A stretch of DNA of 22,982 nucleotides from Actinomycetota bacterium (lineage in GTDB: Bacteria; Actinomycetota; Acidimicrobiia; Acidimicrobiales; Poriferisodalaceae). Positions 6,903 through 14,695 of the stretch are shown piece after piece. Under the pieces are notes generated by a model. That model did not search any database. It saw only the letters and a program-made list of their open reading frames with translations, and was not told where the DNA came from. The DNA lies in NCBI GenBank assembly GCA_013151655.1, contig JAADHX010000101.1, forward strand, positions 1-22,982. Direction: 5' to 3'. Both the position numbers and the translations under genes were made by a program. Position 1 is the first letter of the stretch; each line of letters begins with the position of its first letter.

Positions 6903-7940
6903 ATGGCCCCGAACGATCAAGGCCCCCAGACCCGCGTGCACGTCGAAGGACCCGGTTCGGCCGCCGCGGTAGCAAACGTTCTGGACCGATGTCTGGCGGT
7001 GCAATCAGGCGAACGGATCCTGTTGTTGATCGATGGGGATACAGAGTTGAACCTAGTGAACGAACTCAAGCGCGGGGTGGAATTCCGAGGGGCCTCGGCA
7101 CGACTCCTGGAGATACCAGTTCTTCTCATCCCTGGCTGTGAGGTTGACCCCGCAGTAGCTCGAGAAATGCGACAGTCTGATGCCGTGATCGAGTTGACCT
7201 CGATCTTCATCGGGTCGAATCAGGCGCGCCGCGATGCCAACTCGGCCGGAGTTCGATACCTGGCGATGCCGGGAATCACTTCGGAAACCCTTCGGTTCGG
7301 TGGCCCTCTCACCGTGGACTTCGACGAGCTACGCGTGGCTGCCGACGTGATTGGCGACCTCTGGACCGGAGCGTCAGAATTTCATCTGACGAGCCCGGCC
7401 GGAACTGATTTGCGTGGTTCAGTGGTCGGTCGGCCTGGCCGCGTGCTGCACGGGATCTGCCGAAGCGCTGGTTCGTACATGGCGCCGCCTGACATCGAGG
7501 CTGGCACCGCCCCAATAGAGGGGACCACATCGGGTATTGCTGTGATCGACGCCGACCTCTTGTTCATGGGGGTCGGCCCGCTCAGAGACCCCGTCGTCCT
7601 CACCTTCGACGAAGGGCACCTGGTTGACATGGCCGGACCCGAAATCCACCGACTCGTCAAGATGCTCGACCGCTGCGACGATGATCGCATGACCAACCTC
7701 GCGGAGGTGTCACTCGGTCTGAACCCCTCTGGTCATGTATGCAGCGTTGCGATGGAAACCGAATCCAGTCTCGGCAGTGCCCACATAGCGCTCGGCAATT
7801 CGATCGCTTATGGAGGCGTCGTGGCGGCGACCGCTCATCTCGACTGCGTTATGCGCAATGCGACTCTCACACTCGATTCAGTTGCCGTTCCGGCTACGGA
7901 CATGATGAACGCCGCCACCAGCGACCCGGCACCCGACTAG
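6903..7940 (+). CDS. NicX/M29-like metal-dependent enzyme, possible N-heterocycle ring-cleaving dioxygenase
   Basis: 345 residues from ATG 6903. An upstream GTG at 6894 is possible, but the AAAGGA Shine-Dalgarno (6887-6892) is spaced correctly only for the ATG. The C-terminal half carries the motifs shared by M29 aminopeptidases and the NicX family: NLAEVSLGLNP, GSAHIALG and HLD (His312-Leu-Asp314). NicX is 2,5-dihydroxypyridine 5,6-dioxygenase, a non-heme Fe(II) enzyme reported to use two His and one Asp, the last two as an HxD pair. The length fits NicX (about 350) better than M29 peptidases (about 410). In a cluster otherwise devoted to an N-heterocycle, ring cleavage of a hydroxylated pyrimidine is the favoured role (inference); a peptidase remains possible. 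Its stop overlaps the stop of the convergent alcohol dehydrogenase by 4 bases. Confidence 0.72.
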   Translation: MAPNDQGPQTRVHVEGPGSAAAVANVLDRCLAVQSGERILLLIDGDTELNLVNELKRGVEFRGASARLLEIPVLLIPGCEVDPAVAREMRQSDAVIELTSIFIGSNQARRDANSAGVRYLAMPGITSETLRFGGPLTVDFDELRVAADVIGDLWTGASEFHLTSPAGTDLRGSVVGRPGRVLHGICRSAGSYMAPPDIEAGTAPIEGTTSGIAVIDADLLFMGVGPLRDPVVLTFDEGHLVDMAGPEIHRLVKMLDRCDDDRMTNLAEVSLGLNPSGHVCSVAMETESSLGSAHIALGNSIAYGGVVAATAHLDCVMRNATLTLDSVAVPATDMMNAATSDPAPD

Positions 7941-9046
7941 CTCGGCATTTCGATTACGGGCTTGATCGTCGCCCCCGATTCGGCATCAGCAACGGCAATG
8001 TTGATGTCCTCGAGGGGGTAGGACTTGATCAATCGATCGAATGGGAATCGGCCCTGCTCCCACAAATCGAGCAGCATCGGGATGAACAGCTGAGCTCGTG
8101 CGTCACCGCCGATGATGCCCCTTACGAATCTCCCGAACAAGACACTGTGGAAGTCGACGGCCAGCTCAGTTCCGGTTGGCGGCACGCCCACGAGGCCACA
8201 CGTACCCAGTAGCGCGAGGCTCTCGACTGCTTGGCGAGCGACCGGCGGCGAAGCGGTGGTCTCGAGCGCGTAGTCCACCCCACGCCCGGAGGTAATTTCG
8301 AGAATCGCCTCGACAGAATTTGCGCTCGATGCATCAATAACATCGGTGGTCCCGAGTTCACTCGCGAGCGCCAGACGGTCGGTGTTGATATCGACACCAA
8401 TTATCTTCGTGCAGCCGACCACCTGAGCGGCCATGACTGCGCTGAGACCAACCGCCCCTGTCCCAAATACTGCGATTGAGCTGCCCGGCTTCACAGCGAG
8501 CGAATTCATAACCGATCCGGCGCCGGTCTGGATGCCACAGCCCAGCGGACCAAGGATGGTCAGGGGGGCATTGCTATCGACTTTCACCACGTTGTCTTCG
8601 CCTGCCAGTGCATAGGTAGCGAACGAGGACTGGGAAAAGAAGTGACCGTTGACCGGCTCATCGTTCGAGTGGAGCGTCGCGGAGCCGTCGCTGCGTCTCC
8701 CGCCGAAGTTGAGGTTGTAGTGGTCAACGCAATATCCAGGTGGTGCGGTTCTGCAGTATTCGCAGACGCGACACGACGCCATACTCATGACCACGTGGTC
8801 GCCCGGCTTAACGAGACTGACGGCTTCACCAACCGCCTCGACGACGCCAGAACCCTCATGCCCGAGCACAACGGGAAGCGGCACAGGGAACCATTGGTCG
8901 CGACAGACAATGTCGGTGTGACAAACCCCCGTAGCAACGACCTTGACCAACACCTCGTTCCTTCGTGGCTCTTCCAACTCGAGTTGTTCGAGCACGAAGG
9001 GCCCGCCAGATTTGCGTACCACTGCTGCTGTTACGTCTGTACCCAT
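7937..9046 (-). CDS. Aryl-alcohol-type zinc alcohol dehydrogenase
   Basis: 369 residues, similar in layout to benzyl/aryl alcohol dehydrogenases (XylB type). Catalytic zinc residues are in GVCHTD (Cys42) and GHEGSG (His63); structural zinc cysteines are at 92, 95, 98 and 106. The segments NFGGRRSDGS and FSQSSFATYA are typical of the aryl-alcohol subgroup. The Rossmann motif is VFGTGAVGLSAVMAAQVVG followed by GVDIN, suggesting NAD. An enzyme for benzylic-type alcohols suits the 5-hydroxymethyl group on the thiamine pyrimidine, which is chemically benzylic, so this is the best candidate for HMP oxidation (inference). It is transcribed alone, divergently from the 9216-15714 operon, with operator C about 120 bases upstream of its ATG. 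Confidence 0.9.
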   Translation of the reverse strand: MGTDVTAAVVRKSGGPFVLEQLELEEPRRNEVLVKVVATGVCHTDIVCRDQWFPVPLPVVLGHEGSGVVEAVGEAVSLVKPGDHVVMSMASCRVCEYCRTAPPGYCVDHYNLNFGGRRSDGSATLHSNDEPVNGHFFSQSSFATYALAGEDNVVKVDSNAPLTILGPLGCGIQTGAGSVMNSLAVKPGSSIAVFGTGAVGLSAVMAAQVVGCTKIIGVDINTDRLALASELGTTDVIDASSANSVEAILEITSGRGVDYALETTASPPVARQAVESLALLGTCGLVGVPPTGTELAVDFHSVLFGRFVRGIIGGDARAQLFIPMLLDLWEQGRFPFDRLIKSYPLEDINIAVADAESGATIKPVIEMPS

Positions 9047-9151
9047 GATTCTCCTCGCTCTCCGCCTCGGAGCACTCCGGCCACCAACCGACGGTTTTCG
9101 ACCGCCGACGTTGCCAGTCTGTCTAAGGCATGGATTTTACACGGCAGCCAT

Positions 9152-9184
9152 TTGACAAGCCGTTTGCAGCATCTAAGATATCAG
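9152..9184 (+). promoter_or_regulatory. Promoter with embedded operator-like motif C
   Basis: A perfect -35 TTGACA (9152-9157), a 16-base spacer and a -10-like TAAGAT (9174-9179) precede the TTG start at 9216. The operator motif GCAGCATCTAAGATATCAG (9166-9184) contains the -10 element, so binding would block RNA polymerase. The motif also lies in the upstream region of the divergent alcohol dehydrogenase. Confidence 0.72.
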
Positions 9185-9215
9185 ATGTCAGACTGCCCGC
9201 AAGGGGGGCCATCTA

Positions 9216-10430
9216 TTGCGAAGATCGGAGCACGCCCAGGTGGAACCAGCGGAGATAGCGGAACAAGTTTTGCGGTTTGTCGATACCGATCGGGCGGTCG
9301 CTCTCACACGCGAGGTGTGCCGTGTCCCGAGCATCTTGGGCGAGGAAGGCGCACTCGCCGAGTTACTTGCCGAAACGATGCGGGACAGTGACTTCGCCAA
9401 CGTTTCGCTACAACCAGTTCTCCCCGATCGGCCCAACGCGATCGCCGAGGTCCAATTCGGTAGTGGCCCACGAGTTGTGATGACGGGGCACATGGACACC
9501 AAGCCAGTCTCGATCGGCTGGTCCAAGTCCGAGCCATTCTCGGGCGACCTCATCGACGGACGTGTCTACGGACACGGCATCATGGACATGAAAGCAGCAC
9601 TTGCCTGCCAAATCACAGCGATCGAAGCCGTGCGTGCGAGCGGCCTCGATCTCGGTGGAACACTCGCGATGGCCGCCGTAAGCGACCACATGGGCGATCA
9701 AGCCGGCAGTATCCGGTACTTCGAGACACACGATGCCGACATGTGCGTGCTCGGAGAACTCTCCGACAACGAGATCTACCTGGGTCACCGCGGCCGTTAC
9801 TACTTCGACGTCACGACCAAGGGGCGATCTGCGCACACTTGCCACAAGCACCACGCAGTCAATGCCAATCTCCTCGCCGCCCACGCGATAGTCGAGATCG
9901 ACGCGTCCAAACTCGAACCCGATCTGACCGAGGAAAACGCTGCGCTTTTCGGAACCGAGACGATGATGGCTCCCGGCCGCGTATACGGAGGCCTGCCACC
10001 AGGGGGGCCCTCCATGATTCCCGACGAGTGCGTCATCCGCGTCGACTGCCGACCTCAGCCTGGTGTCTCGGTCGAAACCGTCAGGGCTGAGATCGATCGC
10101 TGCCTGACCAAGGCCAAGGAGCGCGACGACAGATTCGTTGCTGAGGTAGACCTGGTCGACGTCAAGTCACCATACGTCGCCGATCCCGCATCACCGGTTG
10201 TGCAAACAATGATCGAAGCCGTACGACAGGTACGCGGTGCAGAACCTCGACTCATGGCAGCCGGTTGGCTGGGCGACACGGCGAGCTTCGGCAGTGAGGT
10301 CCCAACTGTCATCTTCGGTCCTGGAGGTGAACCTGTCTACTGTGCGGACGAGAACCTCAGCGTGGCAGACATCGTCGAGGCCACACAGGTTTATGCAGTC
10401 TTCGCTGCGTTGGCGCTCACCCCCACGTGA
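9216..10430 (+). CDS. M20-family amidohydrolase with altered metal site
   Basis: 404 residues with the M20 layout (ArgE/DapE/aminoacylase type): GHMDTKP (His92, Asp94), YGHGIMDMKA (Asp124), a central GHRGRYYFDVTTKGRSAHT dimerisation domain and a C-terminal GPGGE loop. The usual Glu-Glu pair (catalytic base and bridging ligand) is replaced by Asp157-His158 in VSDHMGDQ. The final zinc His of the AHxxDE motif appears to be Tyr375 in VYCADEN. The enzyme may use one metal or a different mechanism. M20 members such as YlmB deformylate a base-degradation product of thiamine, so an N-acyl pyrimidine or ring-opened amide is a sensible substrate (inference). The TTG start is preceded by AAGGGGGG at a good distance. 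It is the first gene of the operon and overlaps the next by 4 bases. Confidence 0.83.
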   Translation: MRRSEHAQVEPAEIAEQVLRFVDTDRAVALTREVCRVPSILGEEGALAELLAETMRDSDFANVSLQPVLPDRPNAIAEVQFGSGPRVVMTGHMDTKPVSIGWSKSEPFSGDLIDGRVYGHGIMDMKAALACQITAIEAVRASGLDLGGTLAMAAVSDHMGDQAGSIRYFETHDADMCVLGELSDNEIYLGHRGRYYFDVTTKGRSAHTCHKHHAVNANLLAAHAIVEIDASKLEPDLTEENAALFGTETMMAPGRVYGGLPPGGPSMIPDECVIRVDCRPQPGVSVETVRAEIDRCLTKAKERDDRFVAEVDLVDVKSPYVADPASPVVQTMIEAVRQVRGAEPRLMAAGWLGDTASFGSEVPTVIFGPGGEPVYCADENLSVADIVEATQVYAVFAALALTPT

Positions 10431-10843
10431 ATGCAGTCAGGGCACGGGTGCTCATCGCGAAGCCAGGATTGGACGGCCACGACCGAGGCGCCAAGATCAT
10501 CGCGTTCGCTCTACGTGACGCTGGCTGTGAAGTCATCTACCTCGGACTCCGATCCACCGCCGCTGAGATCATTTCCGCAGCTACCTCCGAGGACGTGGAT
10601 GTCATCGGCATTTCGTTGCTGTCAGGTGCTCATCTCTTTCTTACATCTGAACTGATCGAGGAACGCGACCGCCACAGTCTTCAACGCGTTCCTATTGTGC
10701 TCGGAGGAATCATCCCGCCCCGCGATATCGAAGTGCTATTGGGCTTGGGTGTCGCAGCGGTGTTCCCGGCGGGGACGAATCTGCCAGTGATTGTCCAACG
10801 AGTCATCGACCTCGCCTCGGAGCGGAGAATCGACGCACCATGA
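10427..10843 (+). CDS. B12-binding small subunit of an acyl-CoA mutase
   Basis: 138 residues, a single cobalamin-binding domain. The N-terminal motif KPGLDGHDRGAK carries the DxHxxG signature (Asp16, His18, Gly21), in which the histidine replaces the lower axial ligand of the cofactor. The rest shows the alternating pattern of the Rossmann-like B12 fold, with GISLLSGAH and VLGGIIPPRD as the second and third cofactor-contacting loops. The size equals that of separate small subunits in archaeal methylmalonyl-CoA mutase, isobutyryl-CoA mutase and 2-hydroxyisobutyryl-CoA mutase. It is translationally coupled on both sides (GTGA overlap upstream, ATGA overlap with the large subunit), so it almost certainly works with the protein encoded at 10840-12429. 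Confidence 0.93.
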   Translation: MNAVRARVLIAKPGLDGHDRGAKIIAFALRDAGCEVIYLGLRSTAAEIISAATSEDVDVIGISLLSGAHLFLTSELIEERDRHSLQRVPIVLGGIIPPRDIEVLLGLGVAAVFPAGTNLPVIVQRVIDLASERRIDAP

Positions 10844-12429
10844 CAGTCGAAGCCTCCCGAACAACCGACTCGGGAATCGAGGTCGAGCGAATCTACAAGG
10901 CGCGCGACAACCCCACGGACCTCGAAGCACGTTTGGGAGATCCAGGTCAGCCACCGTTCACGCGTGGCCCATACCCGAACATGTATCGCGAACGTCTGTG
11001 GACCATGCGGCAATACGCCGGCTACGGATCAGCCAGCGACACCAACGCTCGGTTCCGGTACTTGCTCGGTCAAGGTCAGACTGCTCTCTCGGTTGCCTTC
11101 GACCTGCCGACACAACTCGGGTTTGACTCCACAACGACCGAGGCTCTACCCGAAGTCGGACGCGTCGGCGTGGCAATTGATACCGCAGACGACATGACCG
11201 AACTGTTCCGAGACCTGCCACTCGATCAGCTCTCGGTCAATTTCACGATAAACGCAACGGCCCCAATCATCCTGGCGTTCTATATCATCGCCGCCGAACG
11301 TCAGGGCGTCGATCCTGCGCAGCTGTCGGGCACGCTTCAGAATGACATCCTCAAAGAATTCGTTGCCCGAAAGACCTACATCTACCCTCCCGAACCGTCG
11401 ATGCGGCTAGTTGGAGACATTGTCGAGTACTGCACAACAGAGTTGCCACGCTTCAATCCGATCTCGATCACCGGTTACCACGCCCGTGAGGCAGGTTGCA
11501 ACGCCATCCAGGAACTAGCTCTCACGATGAGCAGCGCGATCGCGTACTCGACGCTGCTGACCGAGCGCGGTCTGCGCTTCGACGACTTTGCGCCGAGGCT
11601 TTCGTTCCACTTCGCTACCACCCTCGAACTCTTCGAGGAGGTAGCGAAACTCCGTGCGTCCCGCCGAATCTGGGCCAACATTGCTCGCGATCGTTTCGGA
11701 GCAAGCAATCCCGATTCGATGCGGCTCCGATTCTTCTCAGGGTGCTCAGGTTCCACGCTGACCGCTCAGCAACCATTGAACAATGTCGTTCGTTCAACGG
11801 TGCAATGTCTCGGCGCCGTTCTCGGAGGAGCACAGTCGATTCATGTCATGGGCTACGACGAAGCGATGGCCATACCGAGCACGGATGCCGTCACCCTCGC
11901 GCTGCGAACTCAACAGATCGTGGCTCATGAAACCGGCGTTGCTGACACAGTCGATCCATTCGCCGGCTCATTCTTTGTGGAGGCATTGACCGACGAAGTC
12001 GAGCAACGCGCGCTCGAACTGGTCAAAGTCATCGACGACTCCGGCGGAGCGGTCGCCGCGATCGAGGCTGGGATCCCGCAGCGTTGGATCGCCGAGAACG
12101 CATTTCGGATCGAAACAGCCATGGCTGACGGCAGCAAGGTCAAAGTGGGCGTGAATGCCTACGTCTCCGAAGGTGACGAAGACGAACTCGAACTCTTCGA
12201 GGTTGATGAAGGTGGACGAGACAGCCAAGTTGCCCGGCTCAGACAACACCTCGAACGTCGTGGTGACTCCGCCTCTGCGGCCCTCGTCGCGCTCGCTGCA
12301 GGGTCTCGATCCGACGAGAACATCATGCCGCTGCTGCTCGACGCTGCCCGCGCCGGCGCAACTCTGGGCGAGATGTCCGACATTTTCCAAAGAGCTTGGG
12401 GCACCTATAAGGAGCCGGCACTGTGGTAG
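10840..12429 (+). CDS. Acyl-CoA mutase large subunit (methylmalonyl-CoA mutase-like)
   Basis: 529 residues, the substrate-binding TIM barrel of a B12-dependent carbon-skeleton mutase without its own B12 domain. Relative to Propionibacterium shermanii methylmalonyl-CoA mutase, Tyr59 (RQYAGY) equals Tyr89, Arg177 (FVARKTYIYPP) equals Arg207, His214 (GYHAREAG) equals His244 and Arg253 (APRLS) equals Arg283. Tyr89 plus Arg207 is the pair that recognises the free carboxylate of methylmalonyl-CoA; isobutyryl-CoA mutase has Phe and Gln. However, the usual HxQT[AS]G loop reads FSGCSG here, so His328 and Gln330 are Phe299 and Gly301. A dicarboxylic acyl-CoA substrate is likely, perhaps not plain methylmalonyl-CoA. 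The epimerase at 15746-16144 supports the methylmalonyl branch. No MeaB/ArgK chaperone gene is present in this window. Confidence 0.9.
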   Translation: MTVEASRTTDSGIEVERIYKARDNPTDLEARLGDPGQPPFTRGPYPNMYRERLWTMRQYAGYGSASDTNARFRYLLGQGQTALSVAFDLPTQLGFDSTTTEALPEVGRVGVAIDTADDMTELFRDLPLDQLSVNFTINATAPIILAFYIIAAERQGVDPAQLSGTLQNDILKEFVARKTYIYPPEPSMRLVGDIVEYCTTELPRFNPISITGYHAREAGCNAIQELALTMSSAIAYSTLLTERGLRFDDFAPRLSFHFATTLELFEEVAKLRASRRIWANIARDRFGASNPDSMRLRFFSGCSGSTLTAQQPLNNVVRSTVQCLGAVLGGAQSIHVMGYDEAMAIPSTDAVTLALRTQQIVAHETGVADTVDPFAGSFFVEALTDEVEQRALELVKVIDDSGGAVAAIEAGIPQRWIAENAFRIETAMADGSKVKVGVNAYVSEGDEDELELFEVDEGGRDSQVARLRQHLERRGDSASAALVALAAGSRSDENIMPLLLDAARAGATLGEMSDIFQRAWGTYKEPALW

Positions 12430-13607
12430 CGCTCCCGCTGGCCGACACGGTCGTCATCGACTTCACCCGGTTCGTTTCGGGTTCCTACACCACCATGATC
12501 CTCGCCGCTCTGGGCGCGCGGGTGCTCAAGATCGAGATGCCGCCCGGCGGCGACCCGTATCGCGCGCAGGGCCCAACGTCGGAACCCGGGATGTCAGCTC
12601 TCTTCGCCTCGGTGAACCGCGGCAAAGAAAGCGTCATGTTCGACTTTCGCGAGCCTGACGGAGCCGCGGCACTCGAAGTCTTGCTGGCAAGCGCAGACTT
12701 CTTCGTGCACAACGCGAGACCAGGATCGCTCGATCGCTACGGACTCGACCACGCGTCGATGAGCCATCGACATCCGTGGCTGATTCATGCCTCGATATCC
12801 GCTTTTGGGGACGTTGGTCCCGACGCAAGTCGCGGCGGTTTCGACCTCATCGTGCAGGCTGAAGCTGGAGTCATGTCGGTTACCGGAGACGAGAAGACCG
12901 GCCCCTCAAAAGTTGGTGCGCCGATGCTCGATATCGGAGCGGGACTGTGCACCCTCACAGCGATACTTTCCGCCCACATCGAGCGGATTCGTACTGGCCA
13001 AGGTACGCATGTGACCTCATCTCTTCTGGAGTTCGCGATGGCCTCGTTCACCACCATCGCCACCGATGTCATCGCCGCCGGTCAGAGCCCTCCGCTACTC
13101 GGGAGTCACTCCTCGTCCTTTGCGCCATACGGTGGGTTCGAGGCCAGAGATGGCTATCTCGTACTCACAGGATCCGGTGATGAACGCTTGTGGGAAGCTC
13201 TCTGTGAGGTCATCGGCCAGCCTGAACTGAAAGGCGATGCCCGGTTTCGAGACAACACGTCACGGCTTGCCAATCGATCCGAACTCACCTCGATAATCGA
13301 ATCCGTACTGAGCACCGACGACGTAGCGACCTGGCTATCGAGATTCGATGCCGCAGGCATCCCCGCCGGGAGGATCCGTCGGCTACACGACGTCCTCAGT
13401 TCACCCCAAGTCGAGGCTCTCGACATCGTGCGCTCTCCCGAAAGTCCCCCCTCGCACCCGGATACACCACCCGCAATTGACACACCTTTCCGTCTCGATG
13501 GCACCCGGCTAGAACTGTCCTCGGCCCCGGCGCTCGGTGCTCACACCCGGAGCGTGTTCCGAGACCTTGACGTTCCCCAGGCCTTGATAGAGCGCCTCGC
13601 ACCATGA
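12423..13607 (+). CDS. Family III (CaiB/BaiF) CoA-transferase
   Basis: 394 residues with the family III interlocked-dimer layout. It starts with LADTVVIDFTRFVSGSYTTMILAALGARVLKIE, a typical N-terminus, followed by GGFDLIVQAEAGVMSVTG and the nucleophilic aspartate Asp170 in APMLDIGAG. These enzymes move CoA between carboxylic acids through a glutamyl- or aspartyl-anhydride intermediate. Directly after the mutase subunits, it probably loads CoA onto the dicarboxylic acid that the mutase rearranges, with succinyl-CoA (the pathway product) as a natural donor; this is inference. The GTG start overlaps the end of the mutase gene and has an AAGGAG Shine-Dalgarno. The 3' end overlaps the second M20 gene by 4 bases. 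Confidence 0.92.
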   Translation: MVALPLADTVVIDFTRFVSGSYTTMILAALGARVLKIEMPPGGDPYRAQGPTSEPGMSALFASVNRGKESVMFDFREPDGAAALEVLLASADFFVHNARPGSLDRYGLDHASMSHRHPWLIHASISAFGDVGPDASRGGFDLIVQAEAGVMSVTGDEKTGPSKVGAPMLDIGAGLCTLTAILSAHIERIRTGQGTHVTSSLLEFAMASFTTIATDVIAAGQSPPLLGSHSSSFAPYGGFEARDGYLVLTGSGDERLWEALCEVIGQPELKGDARFRDNTSRLANRSELTSIIESVLSTDDVATWLSRFDAAGIPAGRIRRLHDVLSSPQVEALDIVRSPESPPSHPDTPPAIDTPFRLDGTRLELSSAPALGAHTRSVFRDLDVPQALIERLAP

Positions 13608-14695
13608 TCACAGGCAGAGACCTCACAGATTTGGTGATCGAACGCACCCGTCATCTTGCCTCAATACCGGCGCCGTCATTTCACGAAGGTGACCGAGCCG
13701 AAGTCGTCCATGGATGGTGGGCATCACAGTTCGATGAAGTGATTCTCGATGATGTCGGCAACGTTTGGGCCCACGCATGCCACGGGTCCGGGCCGGCGCT
13801 GGTAATCGCCGCCCACATGGACACCGTCTTCGACACCGACATCTCCCATACCCCTGAACGACGAGAAGATCGGCTCTATGGCCCCTCAGTCGGCGACGAT
13901 TCGGTCGCCGTGGCGGCACTGGCCGCCGTTGCCGAGTTGCTCCCAGCGGACTGCGCCAACGTCTGGATTCTCGCAACCATCGGCGAAGAGGGACTCGGGA
14001 ATCTCGCCGGGATAACTCACGCGCTCGAGTCCCCACAAACACCCATCGGTGCTGTGATTGCCGTCGAGGGCAACTGGCTCGGCCGGGTGTGTGTCACCGC
14101 CGTGGGTTCGATCCGCTACCGGGTCACCCTCACCGGCCCGGGCGGGCATGCTTGGGAGGCATCCGATGTTGACAGCGCGATACATGCGGCGGCCCGAATA
14201 ATCGCAGTGCTCGATCAGAACACGCTCCCATCGGATGCCAGATGCTCGCTCAATGTCGGGACAATCAGTGGTGGCACTGCAATCAACGCTCGCGCTGATC
14301 GTGCAGTGTTCGACATCGACCTACGCTCCGACGAAGCGAGCGCACTCGCGGATCTCGATCGATCGTTCCGCTCCGTGGTTGAGCTCAACCGGGGTCAGAT
14401 CGACGCGAAATTCGATCCTCTCGGCAATAGACCCGCTGGATCGATCGCGCCCAGTCATGCCCTTCCCCAAGCAGCGCTCGACGCCCTGGCAGATGCAGGA
14501 GTCGAATCCGAGTTGACTGCGGCGAGCACCGACGCCAATGCAGCACACGCTGCGGCGATACCAGCAATTGCGGTCGGCATAACCCGCGGAGCACAAGAAC
14601 ACACAACCAATGAGTGGATCGACCTGCCTCCGATCGCGATAGGCCTCGAAGTCCTGGCCCGGACCGTCTTGAACTACACAAGGAGCTCACAATGA
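13604..14695 (+). CDS. M20-family peptidase/amidohydrolase with canonical metal site
   Basis: 363 residues. The zinc-binding and catalytic residues of M20 enzymes are all visible: AAHMDTV (His71, Asp73), GPSVGDDS (Asp98), IGEEGLGN (Glu128 base, Glu129 ligand), VEGN (Glu155) and EHTTNEW (His333). A dimerisation domain with GSIRYRVTLTGPGGHAWE sits in the middle. Members hydrolyse N-acyl amino acids or small peptides. In this cluster it could release acetate from an N-acetylated ring-opening product, comparable to the amide hydrolysis late in vitamin B6 breakdown (inference). It differs strongly from the first M20 protein at 9216-10430, whose metal site is altered, so the two are probably not redundant. 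It is coupled by 4-base overlaps on both sides. Confidence 0.88.
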   Translation: MITGRDLTDLVIERTRHLASIPAPSFHEGDRAEVVHGWWASQFDEVILDDVGNVWAHACHGSGPALVIAAHMDTVFDTDISHTPERREDRLYGPSVGDDSVAVAALAAVAELLPADCANVWILATIGEEGLGNLAGITHALESPQTPIGAVIAVEGNWLGRVCVTAVGSIRYRVTLTGPGGHAWEASDVDSAIHAAARIIAVLDQNTLPSDARCSLNVGTISGGTAINARADRAVFDIDLRSDEASALADLDRSFRSVVELNRGQIDAKFDPLGNRPAGSIAPSHALPQAALDALADAGVESELTAASTDANAAHAAAIPAIAVGITRGAQEHTTNEWIDLPPIAIGLEVLARTVLNYTRSSQ

